Shown here one piece after another: positions 52,760 through 61,367 of a DNA stretch of 64,000 bases (its first letter is position 1; each line of letters starts with the position of its first letter). Made by a program: the position numbers and the translations under genes. This DNA is from Paenibacillus glycinis. GTDB taxonomy: Bacteria > Bacillota > Bacilli > Paenibacillales > Paenibacillaceae. The notes beneath the pieces are model-generated. The model was given only the letters and a program-made list of their open reading frames with translations, was not told the DNA's origin and did not search any database. The DNA lies in NCBI RefSeq assembly GCF_009909185.1, contig NZ_JAAAMV010000010.1, positions 117,558 to 181,557 of the forward strand, read 5' to 3'.

Positions 52760-53557
52760 ATGAAGCATTCCGCATCCGGCAAGTGGAAGAAGCGATTGCA
52801 ATCCGCGGGACTCGAGTGGGCGATTCCGATTTTGGTGATCGCGCTGTGGCAATGGTTCGGCAGCTTGGGGTGGATATCCGCGCGTATTTTGCCGACGCCG
52901 GCATCCGTTCTCGAGGCGGGCGCGAAGCTCGTGAAGGACGGCAGCTTGTTCGTCTACATCGGGGACAGCACGCGGCGGGCGCTCGTCGGCTTCGCGATCG
53001 GCGGCGGCATCGGGTTCGTCCTGGCGATCTTGAACGGCCTGCTGCCGTTGTCGGAGAAGCTGACGGACTCCAGCATTCAAATGATCCGCACGATCCCGCA
53101 TCTGTCGCTCATCCCGCTCATTATCGCGTGGTTCGGCATCGGCGAGCAGGGCAAAATTTTTCTGGTCGCGCTCGGCGTCGCGTTCCCGATTTACTTGAAT
53201 ACGCTGCACGGCATCCGGTCCGTCGACCGCGGTTTGATCGAGATGGGGCGAACCTACGGCCTGCGCGGCTTCGCGCTCTTTCGGACGATCGTCTTTCCGG
53301 GGGCGCTGCCTTCCATTCTGGTCGGCCTGCGCTTCGCGCTCGGGATCATGTGGATTACGCTCATCGTATCCGAGACCATCTCCTCGGACAGCGGCATCGG
53401 CTATATGGCGATGAACGCCAGGGAGTTTTTCCAGATGGACGTCGTCGTGCTCAGCATCATCATCTACGCCTTGCTCGGCAAATTGTCGGATTGGGTCGCA
53501 AAGCTCATGGAGAGGAGATGGCTTCAGTGGCATCCACACTTCGGTCCGCCCAACTAA
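52760..53557 (+). CDS. ssuC: Aliphatic sulfonate ABC transporter permease
   Basis: The membrane channel of the sulfonate importer: 265 residues and six helices. The binding-protein-dependent permease motif appears as [20 protein letters not shown], then [30 protein letters not shown] precedes the ATG. The ssuB start overlaps its 3' end by 40 bases, so expression is coupled. Confidence 0.95.
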   Translation: MKHSASGKWKKRLQSAGLEWAIPILVIALWQWFGSLGWISARILPTPASVLEAGAKLVKDGSLFVYIGDSTRRALVGFAIGGGIGFVLAILNGLLPLSEKLTDSSIQMIRTIPHLSLIPLIIAWFGIGEQGKIFLVALGVAFPIYLNTLHGIRSVDRGLIEMGRTYGLRGFALFRTIVFPGALPSILVGLRFALGIMWITLIVSETISSDSGIGYMAMNAREFFQMDVVVLSIIIYALLGKLSDWVAKLMERRWLQWHPHFGPPN

Positions 53558-54363
53558 CCGCTCCGCACGAAGAGGAGAAGAGCCGCCCATCCTTGCAAGC
53601 GGAGGCGGCTGCCCGCGGACTGCAGGTCGACGTCCAGGACGCCGTCGTTCGATTCGGCGAGCTCGCGGTTCTTCGGGAGCTCTCGCTTTCCATTCCGTCC
53701 GGCCAGTTTCTGGCGGTGGTAGGCCGAAGCGGCTGCGGAAAAAGCACGCTGCTCCGGCTCCTCGCGGGCCTCGAAGCGGCTTCGGCGGGAACGGTTTCCT
53801 TCGGCGCCGCCGGCGGTTCGCCGGGCTTGCGGACGGATGTGCGGGTGATGTTCCAGGATGCGCGGCTGCTGCCATGGAAATCGGTCCTCGACAACGTCCG
53901 GATCGGCGTACCCGGCGGAGACAGGGCCCAAGCGCTCGATGCGCTCGAGCTGGTAGGGCTTGCGGATCGCGCGAAGGAATGGCCGGCCGTGCTGTCCGGC
54001 GGCCAACGCCAGCGGGTCTCGCTCGCGCGGGCGCTCGCCGGCGATCCGAGACTGCTGCTGCTCGACGAGCCGCTCGGCGCGCTCGACGCGCTTACCCGCA
54101 TCGAGATGCAGCAGCTGATCGAGCGGCTGTGGCGGGAGCGGCGTTTCACGGCGGTGCTCGTCACGCATGACGTCGGCGAAGCCGTCGCCCTCGCCGACCG
54201 GGTCGTATTGGTGGAGAACGGTTCGATCGCGCAGGATGTCGCGGTCGCTCTGGCAAGGCCGCGCGAGAAAGACACCGGCTTCGCCCATTACGAGAGCACG
54301 ATTCTGAACCGCGTGCTGGCTCGCCGTCCGCCGGCCGAGGACCGGAACGGTTTCTCGATCTAA
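53518..54363 (+). CDS. ssuB: Aliphatic sulfonate ABC transporter ATP-binding protein
   Basis: The ATPase of the importer: 281 residues with Walker [18 protein letters not shown]-loop [10 protein letters not shown], signature [16 protein letters not shown], Walker [13 protein letters not shown] and H-loop LVTHDVGEA. The N-terminal 40 residues are an extra Glu/Ala-rich stretch. ATG at 53518 lies inside ssuC next to GAGAGGAG; GTG at 53527 has better spacing and is an equal alternative. A terminator follows. Confidence 0.94.
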   Translation: MASVASTLRSAQLTAPHEEEKSRPSLQAEAAARGLQVDVQDAVVRFGELAVLRELSLSIPSGQFLAVVGRSGCGKSTLLRLLAGLEAASAGTVSFGAAGGSPGLRTDVRVMFQDARLLPWKSVLDNVRIGVPGGDRAQALDALELVGLADRAKEWPAVLSGGQRQRVSLARALAGDPRLLLLDEPLGALDALTRIEMQQLIERLWRERRFTAVLVTHDVGEAVALADRVVLVENGSIAQDVAVALARPREKDTGFAHYESTILNRVLARRPPAEDRNGFSI

Positions 54364-54427
54364 TCGGATCGCGATTGTCCCGACGCGAGCCGCGAGATTC
54401 GTTTAAATCCTGCAAAAATGATCGATA

Positions 54428-54475
54428 AAACAGCCTTGGTCCCGAATCCCGTCGGACCGAGGCTGTTTGTGTTTT
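54428..54475 (+). terminator. Terminator of the ssu operon
   Basis: AAACAGCCTTGGTCC (54428-54442) pairs, one G-U, with GGACCGAGGCTGTTT (54454-54468), then GTGTTTTT. Confidence 0.92.
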
Positions 54476-54476
54476 T

Positions 54477-54792
54477 CGTTTGCAGGATCTGATACGATGC
54501 CGTCCGACGGTTGATCAGGCTTTTCCGGCACGGGCCTGTTCTAGACAATATTAACACAGCCCCTCATTGATTGAGATTATGCAAAAAAGGAAAATGGCAT
54601 CGTTGGAGAAATGGTTGCCTCCAATCGCTTCCTCTAATACGCGCGAAAAGGGGTGCCCCGACCCGGGCTCCCTTGTTCGGCGTATCCGAAACTCTATACA
54701 AAACAACCAGAAATCAAAGGATTGCCTGCTACAGCGTCCGCGGCCCGTTCACTAGAATGAAGATAACAACAGACGCAAAGAAGGTGAACGAC
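54477..54792 (+). other. Noncoding region before the sugar importer
   Basis: No convincing gene lies in these 316 bases. A weak promoter-like TTGTTC (54673-54678) and TATACA (54695-54700) are 16 bases apart. Frames open here lack family similarity and ribosome binding sites. The sugar permease start follows. Confidence 0.4.
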
Positions 54793-55752
54793 GTGAGCAA
54801 GGCCGAAATGACGATCCAAGCGAGACCCGCGGCGGCCGCGAAGACGGGCGGACGGCGGTGGAAGCTGGTCCGCGGCAATCTCGACATGTACGCGCTGCTG
54901 CTGCCGGGGCTTGTTTTTCTTCTCTTGTTCAAATACACGCCGATGTACGGCATTTTGATCGCGTTTCAGGACTTCAACATTTTCGCCGGGATCAAGGGCA
55001 GCGAGTGGGTCGGTCTGGAGCAGTTCCGCAAGCTGATCCATTCGGACGAGTTCCTGCAGGTGCTCTTCAACACGCTGCTGATCAGCCTGTACAAGATCGT
55101 CATCCTGTTTCCGATCCCGATCGTGCTCGCGCTGTTCCTGAACGAAGTGCGGCGCATGTTCTTCAAGCGCACGATCCAGACGATCATTTATTTGCCCCAT
55201 TTCCTGTCGTGGGTCATCATCTCGGGCTTGTTCATCAACATCCTCTCGCCGTCCGGCGGGCTGGTGAACGAGGTCATCCGCTCGCTCGGCGGGCAGCCGG
55301 TCTCGTTCCTGACGGAGAACGATTGGTTCCGCAGCGTGGTCGTGTTCACGGCAGGCTGGAAGGAGATCGGCTGGAACGCCATCGTCTTCATCGCCGCGAT
55401 CGCGGGCATCGACCAGGAGCAGTACGAGGCGGCCGCCATCGACGGCGCGGGCCGGATCCGGCAGATGATCTCCATCTCGCTGCCGGGCATGCTGCCGACG
55501 ATCATGCTCATGTTCATCCTGCGAATCGGCAGTCTGCTGGAAGCGGGCACGGAGCAGATCCTGACGATGTACAATCCGCTCGTCTACGACAGCGGGGACG
55601 TCATCGGCACGTTCGTTTACCGCATGGGGCTCGGACAGCAGGATTACAGCTTCAGCACGGCCGTCGGACTGTTCAATTCCGCGGTCGGCTTCCTGCTCAT
55701 CGTCATCGGCAACATGCTCAGCCGAAAATTTCTGCAGCGCAGCATTTGGTAG
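54793..55752 (+). CDS. LplB-type carbohydrate ABC transporter permease
   Basis: A 319-residue permease of the LplB family, used in Paenibacillaceae for oligosaccharide uptake. The first helix is YALLLPGLVFLLLFKYTPMY, then GILIAFQDFNIFAGI. The EAA-type loop with the ATPase is DQEQYEAAAIDGAGRIRQMI, then SLPGMLPTIM. GTG at 54793 is preferred because AAAGAAGGTGA lies 6 bases upstream; ATG at 54757 is in frame with a poor site. The second permease follows after 12 bases. The ATPase gene is not in the operon, which is usual: a shared MsmX-like ATPase elsewhere serves these systems. Confidence 0.92.
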   Translation: MSKAEMTIQARPAAAAKTGGRRWKLVRGNLDMYALLLPGLVFLLLFKYTPMYGILIAFQDFNIFAGIKGSEWVGLEQFRKLIHSDEFLQVLFNTLLISLYKIVILFPIPIVLALFLNEVRRMFFKRTIQTIIYLPHFLSWVIISGLFINILSPSGGLVNEVIRSLGGQPVSFLTENDWFRSVVVFTAGWKEIGWNAIVFIAAIAGIDQEQYEAAAIDGAGRIRQMISISLPGMLPTIMLMFILRIGSLLEAGTEQILTMYNPLVYDSGDVIGTFVYRMGLGQQDYSFSTAVGLFNSAVGFLLIVIGNMLSRKFLQRSIW

Positions 55753-55764
55753 GAGGGGATCGGA

Positions 55765-56634
55765 ATGCGCGGAAAAAAAATCGGCGATTACGCGCTGGAT
55801 AGCGTGATTTATATCTGTTTGACGCTCATGGGACTGGCGACCCTGCTGCCCTTCGCGAACGTGCTGTCCAAGTCGATCAGCGAGGAATGGGCGATCGTGG
55901 CGGGCAAGGTGGGGATTATCCCGGTCGGGTTCCAGCTCGATACGATGCGCTTTGTCGTAACGTCGAGCCAGTTCCTGCACGCCTTGTTCATCTCGGCGCT
56001 CGTCGCCGTGATCGGGACGCTGGCTTCGCTGCTGGTGACGGCGATGACGGCATACCCGCTCTCGAAGCGGGAGCTGCCCGGCACGGGCGCGCTGATCGTG
56101 CTCTTCATCTTCACGATGATGTTCAACGGCGGCATCATTCCGAATTACCTGCTCATCCGCCAGCTGGACCTGATCAATAACCTGGGCTCGCTCATCCTGC
56201 CGGCCTTGGTCAGCGTGTTCAATATGCTCGTCGTCAAGAGCTACTTCGAGAGCCTGCCGCCGAGCCTGGAGGAATCCGCCAAGCTGGAGGGCGCGCGGAA
56301 TTACACGATCCTTTTCCGGATCATCCTGCCGCTCAGCGGTCCCGTGCTCGCGACGATCGGGCTGTTCTACGCCGTGTATTACTGGAACGATTATTTCAAC
56401 CCGATGCTCTACATCAACAGCTCGTCCTTGAAGCCGCTGCAGCTGTACCTGCAGGACATCGTCATGAACGCCGACACGTCCTCGGCCTTGAGCGCCGACG
56501 ATCTGATGAACGTTCCGGCGGAGGGGGTACGGTCGGCGACGGTCATCGCGTCGACGATTCCGATCCTGCTCGTCTATCCGTTCCTGCAGAAATATTTCAT
56601 CAAAGGCGTGTTGATCGGCTCGGTCAAAGGCTGA
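55765..56634 (+). CDS. LplC/YtcP-type carbohydrate ABC transporter permease
   Basis: The second membrane subunit, 289 residues with six helices. It begins YALDSVIYICLTLMGLATLL and contains PNYLLIRQLDLINNLGSLIL. The ATPase-contact loop is SLEESAKLEGARNYTILFRI, then ILPLSGPVLATI. The C-terminus PFLQKYFIKGVLIGSVKG is a family hallmark. A stem-loop separates it from the binding protein gene. Confidence 0.94.
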   Translation: MRGKKIGDYALDSVIYICLTLMGLATLLPFANVLSKSISEEWAIVAGKVGIIPVGFQLDTMRFVVTSSQFLHALFISALVAVIGTLASLLVTAMTAYPLSKRELPGTGALIVLFIFTMMFNGGIIPNYLLIRQLDLINNLGSLILPALVSVFNMLVVKSYFESLPPSLEESAKLEGARNYTILFRIILPLSGPVLATIGLFYAVYYWNDYFNPMLYINSSSLKPLQLYLQDIVMNADTSSALSADDLMNVPAEGVRSATVIASTIPILLVYPFLQKYFIKGVLIGSVKG

Positions 56635-56650
56635 CAAGCCGTCCGTCCCG

Positions 56651-56685
56651 CATTAACGCTTTCGGGGGTGCCCGGGAGATTAATG
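56651..56685 (+). other. Intercistronic stem-loop
   Basis: CATTAA (56651-56656) pairs with TTAATG (56680-56685), with an inner stem (TTTCGGG with CCCGGGA, some G-U). No T-run follows. It may stabilise one mRNA end and allow the binding protein to be made in excess of the permeases. Confidence 0.5.
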
Positions 56686-56714
56686 ATATATACTAAATTC
56701 AGGAGGGTCATGCA

Positions 56715-58301
56715 ATGAAGAACTATGTTAAATTATTCTTGGTTACCGCAATGGCAGTCATGCTCGTGGCGTTGACGGCCTGCTCGTCGAACAACGGCGG
56801 CAGCGACAATGCCGCGAATGCAACGAATTCCGCGGACACCGCGGATACGGCGAACGCGGGGGGCGAAGCCGATGCGGGAGACGCGGCGAATGCGCCGTCC
56901 GACGAGCCCAAGCCGGAGCTGAAACGGCTGGGCATTTGGCAGAACGAGGACTACAACACGTACCCGGTCGCCAAAATGCTGGAAGAGAAGACGGGCTACA
57001 AGGTGAAATACGACATGCTGCCGCAAGACAAATACGCGGAGAAACAGAACCTGATCATGTCGTCCGGCGAACCGTACGATCTCGTGACCACGTTCAGCGA
57101 CATGGCGATCTACTCGGATTACGCGCAGAAAGGCGCGCTGGTCGACCTGCTGCCGCTGATCGACAAGTACGGCCCGAACATCAAGACGGCAATCTCGCAG
57201 CAATCCATGGATGCGCTTAAGGTCGACGGCAAGCTGTACGCGATCCCGACAGCGGTTACGTATGAAGTCAACAACAGCATCCTGATCCGCACGGATTGGC
57301 TGGATAAGCTGGGCCTGCAGATGCCGACCACGACGGATGAACTGACCGCCGTATTGAAAGCGTTTAAAGACAAGGATCCGGGCGGCAACGGCGACCAGGA
57401 CGTACCGCTCACGATTCGCGGCGACCTGCCGATGCTCGACAATATCGTCGGCGCGTTCGGCATGCCGAATACGTGGAACGACGTGGACGGCCAGTTGGTG
57501 CCGCGCGTGCTGGATCCGGCGTACAAGGATTACATCACCTACATGTCCGATTTGTATAAGCAAGGCTTGCTCGACAAGGAGTTCGTCGTGAACAAAGACG
57601 CGACGGCCAAAGAGAAATTCTCGAGCGGCAAAGCCGGCGCGATTATCGTGCACTGGGCGGATATCCCGACGATCTCCGACGCGATCACGAAGAGCGTGCC
57701 GGATGCGAAATTCGCGTTCGTGCCGGCTTTGAAAGGACCTGCGGGCAAAGCGGGCTTCGCGGCCAACGCGGGCTTCGACCGCCTGACGTTCATTCCGAAA
57801 GCTTCCAAGCACCCGGAGGACGCCATCAAATGGATCAACGCGAGCTTGGATCCCGAGACGTTCAAGGATCTGGCCATCGGCGAAGAAGGCAAGCATTACA
57901 CGGAAGAGAACGGCGCTTACATGCCGATCCTGCCGATCTTCAACGACGAGCGCAACCTGGCGAACAACTACATGGCGGGCACGGACGAAACCAATTATCC
58001 GATCTACTGGCAGGCTCGCGTGCATAAGAGCCCGGTCATGTTCGAAGCGTTCGACTTCCTGAACAACAAGCAGCCGGCCGAAGTGAAGATCCAGAACAAG
58101 CTCGGCCTTGCGCCGTACATGCCGGAATACGCGAAGAACAACCAGCAGCTGGAGACGATGGTCGGCGATTATACGATCAAGCTGATCGCGGGCGCGGAGT
58201 CGCTGTCCGGACTGGAAGCGTTCCAAGCGAAGTACAAGGCGGCGGGCGAAGAAGCAAGCGCGAAGGAAATCAACGCCTGGTACGCGACGACGACCAAATA
58301 A
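56715..58301 (+). CDS. LplA-type carbohydrate-binding lipoprotein
   Basis: The extracellular solute-binding protein of the importer, 528 residues. The signal MKNYVKLFLVTAMAVMLVAL ends in lipobox LTAC, followed by a 45-residue Asn/Ala/Asp-rich tether. The family 1 binding fold shows PVAKMLEEKTGYKVKYDMLP, GEPYDLVTTFSDMAIYSDYA and DGKLYAIPTAVTYEVNNSIL. The end KEINAWYATTTK is typical of Paenibacillus members. The ligand is unknown; probably an oligosaccharide or uronide. Confidence 0.93.
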   Translation: MKNYVKLFLVTAMAVMLVALTACSSNNGGSDNAANATNSADTADTANAGGEADAGDAANAPSDEPKPELKRLGIWQNEDYNTYPVAKMLEEKTGYKVKYDMLPQDKYAEKQNLIMSSGEPYDLVTTFSDMAIYSDYAQKGALVDLLPLIDKYGPNIKTAISQQSMDALKVDGKLYAIPTAVTYEVNNSILIRTDWLDKLGLQMPTTTDELTAVLKAFKDKDPGGNGDQDVPLTIRGDLPMLDNIVGAFGMPNTWNDVDGQLVPRVLDPAYKDYITYMSDLYKQGLLDKEFVVNKDATAKEKFSSGKAGAIIVHWADIPTISDAITKSVPDAKFAFVPALKGPAGKAGFAANAGFDRLTFIPKASKHPEDAIKWINASLDPETFKDLAIGEEGKHYTEENGAYMPILPIFNDERNLANNYMAGTDETNYPIYWQARVHKSPVMFEAFDFLNNKQPAEVKIQNKLGLAPYMPEYAKNNQQLETMVGDYTIKLIAGAESLSGLEAFQAKYKAAGEEASAKEINAWYATTTK

Positions 58302-58307
58302 ACGCAA

Positions 58308-58344
58308 AAGCGGCGGCGGCTCGTTCCACGGGAGCTTGCCGCTT
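58308..58344 (+). terminator. Weak hairpin after the binding protein gene
   Basis: AAGCGGC (58308-58314) pairs with GCCGCTT (58338-58344), then GCTTTA. It may end part of the transcripts before the oxidoreductase gene. Confidence 0.45.
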
Positions 58345-58368
58345 GCTTTACTTGAGAGGAGACCTACC

Positions 58369-59628
58369 ATGCAGAGCAAGCAGTATTCGTTTACCCGGCA
58401 AGTCGAAACGCATGCGCATGCGGACGTCATCGTGATCGGAGGCGGACCGGCGGGCACGGCGGCGGCGATCGCCGCGGCGAGAAGCGGGAAGCAGGTGGTG
58501 CTGCTGGAGAAATCCGCGCAGCTGGGCGGCATGGGCACGCTCGCGAACGTCAGCATCTTCATGCCGGTCGGCAACGTGACGGGCATCTACCGCGAGATCG
58601 TCGCCGAGATGCTGGCGGAGTACCTGCCGGCCGACCACGACCAGTCCATCGCGCCGCAATATTCGCCGTTCCTGTTTCGCCAATACTTCAACGAGAAGAT
58701 GAAGAAGGAGAACGTGCAGGTGTTCTTCCACAGCGAATTCGTCGGCGCGGTGCGGGAGGACCGCCGGATCAAGGCGGTCGTCGTCTCGACGCGCGAGGGG
58801 CTGCGGGCGTTCGAGGGCGACGCGTTCATCGACTGTACCGGCGACGCCCGGGTGGCGATCGACGCGGGCGTTCCGTATCATGCCGGCCGGGAAGGGGACG
58901 GCTTGACGCAGCCGATGACGCTCATGTTCACGATGCAGGACACCGGCAAGCCGGTCGTTCCGATCCTGCCGGAGGGCTGCTACGAATACAACGACGTGGC
59001 GGATCTGCCGCAGGGCCGGAGATTGTATTGGGAGCAAAACGGCGACGGCACGCTGCTCGTCAACATGTCGCGCGTCAAGGCGAACGGCGCGAAGATCGAG
59101 GACGTCAACTACGCGGAGACGGAGGCGCTTCGGCAGGTGTTTTCCATCGCCAACTACTTGCAGCGCACCGGGTTCGAGACGTACGCGATCGCGCACATCG
59201 CCCCGCAGACCGGCGTTCGGGAATCCAATCAAATCGAGGGGCTCTATACGCTGACCGAGCAGGACGTGGTGAGCGGGCGGCGGTTCGCGGACGTCGTGGC
59301 GCAGACCAACTACGAGATCGACATTCATAGCCCCGACGCGCAGAAAACGACGGACGAACGCGAGGTCGACGGCTACGATATTCCGTACCGCTGCATGGTG
59401 CCGGCCGCGTTCGACAACCTGCTCGTGGCCGGCAGGTCGATCTCCGCGACGCATGTCGCGATGTCGTCGATGCGCGTGCAGGCGACCTGCTACGCGCTCG
59501 GCCAGGCGGCGGGCGCGGCCGCGGCGATCGCGCTGGACGACGGCAGCGCGGCGAAGGACGTCTCCATGCCGAAGCTGCACGCGATCCTGGAGCGCCAAGG
59601 CGTCCGGTTCCGCGTCGTGACGGGCTGA
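58369..59628 (+). CDS. FAD-dependent oxidoreductase
   Basis: A 419-residue flavoprotein of the FAD_oxidored family. The dinucleotide motif is VIVIGGGPAGTAAAIAAARS, then VVLLEKSAQLGGMGT. DAFIDCTGDARVAIDAG precedes the second FAD segment, and DNLLVAGRSISATHVAMSSM, then GQAAGAAAAI close the fold. Members often sit in carbohydrate utilisation loci of Paenibacillus; their substrates are mostly unknown. ATG at 58369 has GAGAGGAGACC upstream. It lies between the importer and the YesN/YesM genes, so it probably acts on the imported compound. Confidence 0.88.
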   Translation: MQSKQYSFTRQVETHAHADVIVIGGGPAGTAAAIAAARSGKQVVLLEKSAQLGGMGTLANVSIFMPVGNVTGIYREIVAEMLAEYLPADHDQSIAPQYSPFLFRQYFNEKMKKENVQVFFHSEFVGAVREDRRIKAVVVSTREGLRAFEGDAFIDCTGDARVAIDAGVPYHAGREGDGLTQPMTLMFTMQDTGKPVVPILPEGCYEYNDVADLPQGRRLYWEQNGDGTLLVNMSRVKANGAKIEDVNYAETEALRQVFSIANYLQRTGFETYAIAHIAPQTGVRESNQIEGLYTLTEQDVVSGRRFADVVAQTNYEIDIHSPDAQKTTDEREVDGYDIPYRCMVPAAFDNLLVAGRSISATHVAMSSMRVQATCYALGQAAGAAAAIALDDGSAAKDVSMPKLHAILERQGVRFRVVTG

Positions 59629-59639
59629 TCGGTCCGGCC

Positions 59640-59672
59640 GCGGCGGCGTCCCTCGATGGGCGCCGCCGCTTT
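59640..59672 (+). terminator. GC-rich hairpin after the oxidoreductase gene
   Basis: GCGGCGGCG (59640-59648) pairs with CGCCGCCGC (59661-59669), then TTT only. Termination may be partial. Confidence 0.55.
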
Positions 59673-59729
59673 GGCGTATCGCCGCGCGAAGCGTAGCGTC
59701 CGATAACCATAAGGGAAGGAGACGGCGTA

Positions 59730-61367
59730 ATGTACAAATTGTTGATCGTGGACGACGAGCCGACGGTGCGCGCGGGCTTGCGCGCGTATTTCAACTGGTC
59801 GTCGTTCGGCATCGAGGTGATGGACGAGGCGGACGACGGGGACGTCGCGCTTGCGATCATCGGGCGGGAACGGCCCGATTTGGTTCTGACGGACGTCCGC
59901 ATGCCGAATATGGACGGCATTACGCTGTCCCGGCATATCTCTGCGCGGCATCCCGAGACGAAGATCGTTTTCATCAGCGGGCACGACGACGCGGACTATT
60001 TGAAGTCGGCGCTGAAGGTCAGCGCGGTCGACTACATCTTCAAGCCGGTCAACCTGGAGGAGCTGAGCGCGGTCGTTAGGCGCGTCGTGGCCGATCTCGA
60101 CGCGGAACGGGCGGAGCAGCGGCTGAAGGAAGAGCTGGCGATCAAGCTGAAGGAAGGCATGCCCCTGCTGCGGGAGAAATTCCTGCTGTCGCTGGTCGAG
60201 CGCGCCGCGCCAAGGCAGAATCTGCGCGAGCGGCTGGACTTCCTCGGCTTGGACCTGCCCGTCGACGCCTCGTACTGGATCATGGTCGTCTCCGTCGACG
60301 ATATGGCGGACGTGACGGCCAGCCGGACCGAGCCGGACCGCCAACTGCTCTGGTACTCCGTGCTCAACATCGCCCAGGAGCTGATCGACCGCCATCTCGG
60401 CGGACTGGCGTTCGAGCGGCGCACCGGGGAGTTCGTCGGCATCCTGCGGGCCGACCCGGCGGGCGATGCCGCGCCGGATGCCGTCGAAGCGCTGTTCGCG
60501 CTCGCGGGCGACCTGCGCGAGAACCTGGAACGCTGGCTTAAGCTCGGCGTCACGATCGGCATCAGCGAGCGGGTATCCGCGTTGTCCGACCTCGCCCTCG
60601 CTTACAAGCAGGCGCGCGAGGCGGCCGACCACAAGTGGTTTCTCGGCAAGAACCGGATCATCACGATGGACAGCCTGCGAAGCCCCGAGACGCATGCCGG
60701 CGATTACGGACGGAGCGGTCCCGTGGACAACGAGGAGCTCGTCTCGGCGCTCAAGGCGGCGGATTCGGACAAGCTGCGGGAAGTGCTCGACCTGATCTTC
60801 GCGGACTTGAACCGCAAGCGGCGGGACGGGTTGAAGTACGGGCGCAATGCCTGCCTGCAGATCGTCCTGGCGGTCGACCAGCTGCTGCTGGAGCTGAACG
60901 CGCAGGCCGCCGACCCGGAATCCTCGGAAACGAGCCTGTGGGAGGCGCTGTTCGAGCAGGAGACGCTCGGCGAGATGCGGCAGCTGATTGAATCGCATCT
61001 GCTGGACGCGTGCGAACGCATCCGCGAGAAACGGACGGGCAAGACGGCCAACCTGGTCGAACGGGTACGCGCCATCATCGATCGGAATTACGCCAATGGC
61101 GGCCTGACCGTGGCCGAGATCGGCAAGGAGGTCTATCTGACGCCGACGTACGTCAGCCTGCTGTTCAAGCAGGAGACCGGCCAGACGGTGAACGAGTACT
61201 TGACGCAGGTCCGGGTGGAGAGGGCGAAGGAGCTGCTGCGCGATCCGCAGTACAAGTTCTACGACATCTGCTACGCGATCGGGTACACAGACCCGAGCTA
61301 CTTCACCAAGCTGTTCAAGAAAGCGACGGGCGTCACGCCGAGCGTGTACCGGGAAAACCATGCGTAG
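59730..61367 (+). CDS. YesN-type response regulator with AraC DNA-binding domain
   Basis: A 545-residue regulator. The receiver domain (1-120) starts YKLLIVDDEPTVRAGLRAYF with the phospho-Asp in LVLTDVRMPNMDG and the Lys in DYIFKPVN. A long middle region (about 130-420) is typical of YesN proteins. The AraC-type double helix-turn-helix lies at about 440-545 (NGGLTVAEIGKEVYLTPTYV, then FYDICYAIGYTDPSYFTKLF, then KKATGVTPSVYR). Its stop overlaps the kinase start, so the pair is coupled. It probably controls the sugar importer upstream. Confidence 0.95.
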   Translation: MYKLLIVDDEPTVRAGLRAYFNWSSFGIEVMDEADDGDVALAIIGRERPDLVLTDVRMPNMDGITLSRHISARHPETKIVFISGHDDADYLKSALKVSAVDYIFKPVNLEELSAVVRRVVADLDAERAEQRLKEELAIKLKEGMPLLREKFLLSLVERAAPRQNLRERLDFLGLDLPVDASYWIMVVSVDDMADVTASRTEPDRQLLWYSVLNIAQELIDRHLGGLAFERRTGEFVGILRADPAGDAAPDAVEALFALAGDLRENLERWLKLGVTIGISERVSALSDLALAYKQAREAADHKWFLGKNRIITMDSLRSPETHAGDYGRSGPVDNEELVSALKAADSDKLREVLDLIFADLNRKRRDGLKYGRNACLQIVLAVDQLLLELNAQAADPESSETSLWEALFEQETLGEMRQLIESHLLDACERIREKRTGKTANLVERVRAIIDRNYANGGLTVAEIGKEVYLTPTYVSLLFKQETGQTVNEYLTQVRVERAKELLRDPQYKFYDICYAIGYTDPSYFTKLFKKATGVTPSVYRENHA

